The notes beneath the pieces are model-generated. The model had not been told where the DNA came from and did no database searches. It saw only the letters and a list, made by a program, of their open reading frames with translations. A stretch of DNA of 64,000 nt. Origin: Pontimicrobium sp. SW4 (GTDB taxonomy: Bacteria; Bacteroidota; Bacteroidia; Flavobacteriales; Flavobacteriaceae). The position numbers were made by a program, and so were the translations under genes. Positions 60,844-64,000 of this stretch are shown here, one piece after another. Positions within the stretch are counted from its first letter, which is position 1, and the number at the start of each line of letters is the position of its first letter. Location of the stretch: positions 3,367,249 to 3,431,248 of the forward strand of contig NZ_CP157199.1 in the NCBI RefSeq assembly GCF_039954625.1. Direction: 5' to 3'.

Positions 60844-61524
60844 TTACAGGTGATTAAAATGATGCCAAACAGCAATGATTATAAATCCTAGTGGAATTAC
60901 ATACGCATATATTTTCCCAAAGGTTTGTAATGCTTTTTTACGTCCTGCAGTAGAACCCATTGATTGAAATGCCGAGGTGAACCCATGTAATAAGTGTAAA
61001 GCTAGAAATATAAAGGCTAACACATAAGCACCAACTCTGGCTGGGCTTAAAAATTTATGCTGTAGCTCATCAAAATATCTAAACTCTTGTGTTACAGCAA
61101 TCATACCTGTCATGTCTCCTTCAAGATACTTTACTTTCATTTCTGGAAACCAAAAATCTATGAAGTGTAATACTAAAAAAGCCAAAATAACAAGCCCACT
61201 GTAAATCATGTTTCTACTAATCCAGGTAGAGTTAGCTGCACCATTATTTTTGGCATACTTTACGCCAATCGCTTTTCTGTTTTTTAGCTCTAAAATAAAG
61301 CCCATAACGAAATGAAAAATAACCCCAAAAATTAATACAGGCTGCAATGCCAATTGTATTAGAGGATTGGTTCCCATAAAGTGTGAAAGCTGATTGAAAA
61401 GTTCAACACTAAAAAGTGAAGTGATGTTAACAGCTAAATGTATTATTAAGAAAAACATTAAGAAGAAAGCAGACAAAGCCATAGCTACTTTTCTTCCAAT
61501 CGAAGATTTAAAAAATCCACTCAT
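60844..61524 (-). CDS. sdhC: Succinate dehydrogenase cytochrome b subunit
   Basis: 226 aa, single diheme-type anchor (type B) with five hydrophobic helices: SSIGRKVAMALSAFFLMFF, HLAVNITSLF with heme His, FHFVMGFILELKNRK, LVILAFLVLHFIDFW, and ALHLLHGFTSAFQSMG. Anchors the enzyme and hands electrons to menaquinone. First gene of the operon. Confidence 0.94.
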   Translation of the reverse strand: MSGFFKSSIGRKVAMALSAFFLMFFLIIHLAVNITSLFSVELFNQLSHFMGTNPLIQLALQPVLIFGVIFHFVMGFILELKNRKAIGVKYAKNNGAANSTWISRNMIYSGLVILAFLVLHFIDFWFPEMKVKYLEGDMTGMIAVTQEFRYFDELQHKFLSPARVGAYVLAFIFLALHLLHGFTSAFQSMGSTAGRKKALQTFGKIYAYVIPLGFIIIAVWHHFNHL

Positions 61525-61621
61525 AATGTATTGTAGTTTATAAGTTGCTACAAAAATACTTCAGGGCAAAGGTTCTAACAAAAACATTCGTCATGTTTTT
61601 GTTATTTAGAATGGTTTTAAT

Positions 61622-62869
61622 TTAGAGATTAAATCTTGGGTTGACAATAGAGTTGTAAATCGACCCAAATGAATAATTAAAACCAATGTTAAATGAAAAA
61701 TTATAACCAGATTCAAGCTGCTGTTGTTGTAATAATAATTCTTCTAATGAGACATCTCCTGCAGGTATGTTAATTTGATTTCTAGTAATACTATAATTGC
61801 CTCCAACATTAAAATTAAAACCTTTGAATAGTCTTACATTTGTTCTAAAATTAAAGTTCAAAGCATTTAGAGTTGAATCGTGTAAATATTGATCAAACGA
61901 TATTCTGCCGTTAAGATCTCCCCATTCTTGTCTTATACTTCCACCAAACATGATAGAATGTTCCCATAAATATTCAGCGTCTTTGGCATACACAGATCGT
62001 TCAATATAATCGTTATATCTTACACCATTACTATAATTAAGAATTAATTGTTTTTTTGCTGAATCTTCATATTTGAAAAAGTTATATTCTAATGCTGGTT
62101 TTAAATTCCAATATAAATCAAAATTGTTATATGTTGATGTGCCAATTCCACCAAAAGCACCATAAGACCAGTGATCGTTAATGCTTAACACATCATTTAT
62201 ATCTAGTGATTTTCCACTATTTATTGAAACTATATCATTCCCATCATATGTAAATGTTGATTTCCGTTCGTTAAAACCAACACGCATAAAAAATTTGTTT
62301 TTTTCAGTTACACGTCTAGCAGATACATTGAAATTTAAGTTGCTTGAATTACTAGTTTCTTGGCCATTAAACCAACCATTTGCACCAACTCTAAAAAACC
62401 AATAATTCCAAGGATCTTCTACTACAACTTTATTAAGTTCTCTTTCAATTTCTGGAGTCGGTGCAGATACAGAAATACCATTTAATGTACCTTTTTCTAT
62501 CCAAAACCGTACTAATCCTAATTTAATATATTCAAGAATGCGTTTTCTAACATCGTCTCCAGTCATATTGGAGTCAGTTGTAAATGATAATTTATAGTTT
62601 ATAGATTCAAAATTATTTTTTCCAATAAAATCTACATCATAACGTCTACCTCCACTTCCTGTACCCTGTGCAAGGAAAAACAAATGCACATCACCTTGAG
62701 CTTGATCGCGAACAAATTGAACATTTCCTAAATTTTGTTTTAGAAAGTTATTATCACAAAACCTACAATCTAAGTATATTTTTAAATCTTCATTTGCTGT
62801 TTCTTGTGAATTTGATTGAAAAGAAAAGGTTAAGCACATAGCGATTAGTGCTATTAAGGATTTTGACAT
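61622..62869 (-). CDS. Predicted outer-membrane protein, DUF481-like, unknown function
   Basis: 415 aa from the ATG at 62869, which opens a signal peptide (MSKSLIALIAMCLTFSFQSNSQ); a frame extension to 62923 adds 18 unlikely residues. A periplasmic N-terminal part has the pair C-R-F-C-D (DCRFCDNNFLKQNLG) and GDVHLFFLAQGTGSGGRRYD; the C-terminal ~240 residues form alternating strands of a small barrel ending NPRFNL. Conserved type in flavobacteria. Function unknown. Confidence 0.78.
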   Translation of the reverse strand: MSKSLIALIAMCLTFSFQSNSQETANEDLKIYLDCRFCDNNFLKQNLGNVQFVRDQAQGDVHLFFLAQGTGSGGRRYDVDFIGKNNFESINYKLSFTTDSNMTGDDVRKRILEYIKLGLVRFWIEKGTLNGISVSAPTPEIERELNKVVVEDPWNYWFFRVGANGWFNGQETSNSSNLNFNVSARRVTEKNKFFMRVGFNERKSTFTYDGNDIVSINSGKSLDINDVLSINDHWSYGAFGGIGTSTYNNFDLYWNLKPALEYNFFKYEDSAKKQLILNYSNGVRYNDYIERSVYAKDAEYLWEHSIMFGGSIRQEWGDLNGRISFDQYLHDSTLNALNFNFRTNVRLFKGFNFNVGGNYSITRNQINIPAGDVSLEELLLQQQQLESGYNFSFNIGFNYSFGSIYNSIVNPRFNL

Positions 62870-63060
62870 TGATTGATGGTTTAAGTTAGCATAGTCAATT
62901 TTAGGACACAAATAGTATTCCAAAATAGAAATTTCAAGGTTTAATTATTTAATAGGTAAAACTAACTTGATTTAAATGGAGGAGTGTTAATAAAGTGCAA
63001 AAGAAGTGTCAATCATTGTTAAAAAATGATAAAAAAGAAGAAATAATAAGATGTAAAACA

Positions 63061-63101
63061 AAAAGAGCTAGATTTCAATTTATTATTGCATCTAGCTCTT
63101 T
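63061..63101 (-). terminator. Terminator of the BNR-repeat protein gene
   Basis: AAAAGAGCTAGAT (63061-63073) pairs with ATCTAGCTCTTT (63090-63101); T-run on the minus strand. The 250 bp between genes at 62870-63122 otherwise hold nothing I can name. Confidence 0.85.
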
Positions 63102-63122
63102 GTTGATAATATTAAACAGGAA

Positions 63123-64000
63123 TTATTTAATTTCTAAAGTCGTTTTTTGGCTACCAATTTCTATAGTGTAAGTCCCTTTAGGTAAATAATATTTTCCGTT
63201 TTGTGCTTTAGGAATGCTTAGCTTACTGTCTTCTTTCATTAAGTCTTTTCTTCCTCCACTTGTAATAGTTAAATCATAATCGGCATAATTAAAGCCTTTA
63301 TCTGCATTTACTTTTATGGAGTTTAGCAAGGATCCACCTTTAGATAAAATATTAATGCCTTGAGTGGCTTTTGCTTTAGAATAAAATGATATTGTTGCTG
63401 AAGGCTCGAACGATCTTCCTCTAAATCTAGGCATTTGCACAGGAGAGGGTTTAAAAACAGCAATGGCCTTATTGCCAATAGTACTATGTTTTTGCAAGTC
63501 TGAAATATCTGCTTTATAAATAGAGCGTCCATGAGTACCAACTACCAAATCATTTGCCTCTGGATGCACCACTAAATCGTGTACTGCAGCTTTGGTTAAG
63601 CCATTAGAAAATTCGTGCCAACTATTTCCTCTATCGAAGGATACATATACACCATTATCAGTCCCTAGGTATAGAATATTTTCGTCTTTAGTATCTTCTT
63701 TAATAACATTTACAGGAGCATTCGATATTCCATTAGTAATAGATTTCCAAGTTTTCCCCATATCTTCACTTACATAAGCATAGACTTTAAAGTCATCGTT
63801 TCTATAACCGTTTAAAGTTGCATACACACGTTCTTGTTTGTGTTGTGAGGCTATCACTCTAGACACCCAAAGACCTTGTGGTAAATTATTAGATATTCTT
63901 GTCCATGAATCACCACCATTGGTAGTTAAGTTAATATATCCATCGTCACTTCCAGTGTAAATCATTCCAAATTTAAAAGGGCTTTCAGAAATTGTGGTAA
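63123..64000 (-). CDS. C-terminal part of a BNR/sortilin-type repeat protein, start outside the window
   Basis: About 292 codons are visible and the frame is open to the right edge (…TISESPFKFGMIYTGSDDG), so the internal ATG at 63965 is not the start. Several BNR (Asp-box) repeats: GYINLTTNGGDSWTRI, YAYVSEDMGKTWKSI and GVYVSFDRGNSWHEF, blades of a beta-propeller as in sialidases, Vps10/sortilin or photosystem-stability-factor relatives. After GTHGRSIYKADI a C-terminal beta domain ends KTTLEIK. Likely exported. Confidence 0.85.
   Translation of the reverse strand, partial: TTISESPFKFGMIYTGSDDGYINLTTNGGDSWTRISNNLPQGLWVSRVIASQHKQERVYATLNGYRNDDFKVYAYVSEDMGKTWKSITNGISNAPVNVIKEDTKDENILYLGTDNGVYVSFDRGNSWHEFSNGLTKAAVHDLVVHPEANDLVVGTHGRSIYKADISDLQKHSTIGNKAIAVFKPSPVQMPRFRGRSFEPSATISFYSKAKATQGINILSKGGSLLNSIKVNADKGFNYADYDLTITSGGRKDLMKEDSKLSIPKAQNGKYYLPKGTYTIEIGSQKTTLEIK

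Overview
The window is low-GC chromosomal DNA from a member of the Bacteroidota, most likely a marine-type Flavobacteriaceae. Supporting evidence: gliding-motility genes gldD and gldE next to ssb and mutY, a frdA-like three-subunit succinate dehydrogenase, a CusA-TolC fusion efflux pump, many 'MKK...SFSQ' and '...SC' secretion signals, and start codons without Shine-Dalgarno sequences. I see no rRNA or tRNA gene.

Region 1 (1-17,320) is the accessory part and the most interesting. It is an integron-like cassette array. Eleven gene cassettes, almost all read on the minus strand, are separated by imperfectly palindromic, attC-like elements of about 50-180 bp. Each gene segment is bounded by a cassette-specific inverted sequence (for example GTTAGGCAC with GTGCCTAAC, or GTTGGCATTA with TAATGCCAAC). 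This is what G^TT crossover of a circular cassette predicts. A 227-bp ORF-less cassette ('X') occurs three times with no difference that I can see, and its body contains a candidate outward promoter. At the right end a tyrosine recombinase (17,292-18,473) points toward the array, in the 'inverted' arrangement, and lacks the extra segment typical of canonical IntI. Cargo: a secreted protein cut by the window edge, an NTF2-like lipoprotein with an AraC regulator, a serine hydrolase, a TIR/SEFIR-like protein, membrane proteins, a GNAT acetyltransferase, a 5.7-kb cassette with a candidate anti-phage operon (XRE regulator, small membrane protein, membrane-anchored deoxyribosyltransferase/TIR-like protein, giant STAND NTPase), a glycine-rich membrane protein, a DUF2007-like protein, a TIMP/NTR-like secreted protein and two small proteins.

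Region 2 (18,480-30,640) is core genome: an ACT-like protein and aspartate kinase, the mutY-ssb-gldE-gldD run, an HU protein, a 29-residue basic protein, ribonuclease G, an aldo/keto reductase, a RidA-family protein, an OmpA-like lipoprotein and exonuclease III. One stray cassette (about 27,667-28,245) sits between the aldo/keto reductase and RidA genes.

Region 3 (30,640-48,800) holds a large predicted outer-membrane protein, a metal-efflux operon (small His-rich protein, CusA-TolC fusion, CusB), glycyl-tRNA synthetase, a ComF-family protein, an Ig-like lipoprotein and an omega-amidase/methionine-glutamine aminotransferase pair. A second stray cassette (47,781-48,791, TraB/GumN-like) ends only 7 nt from the aminotransferase start codon.

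Region 4 (48,800-64,000) holds a LytS/LytTR two-component pair, a thioredoxin-TPR protein, an esterase-like protein lacking the nucleophile Ser, a membrane MutS-like ATPase, M28 and M61 peptidases, and the succinate dehydrogenase operon. A four-helix-bundle gene enclosed by 25-bp inverted repeats lies between sdhA and sdhB. The region ends with a predicted outer-membrane protein and a BNR-repeat protein cut by the right edge.
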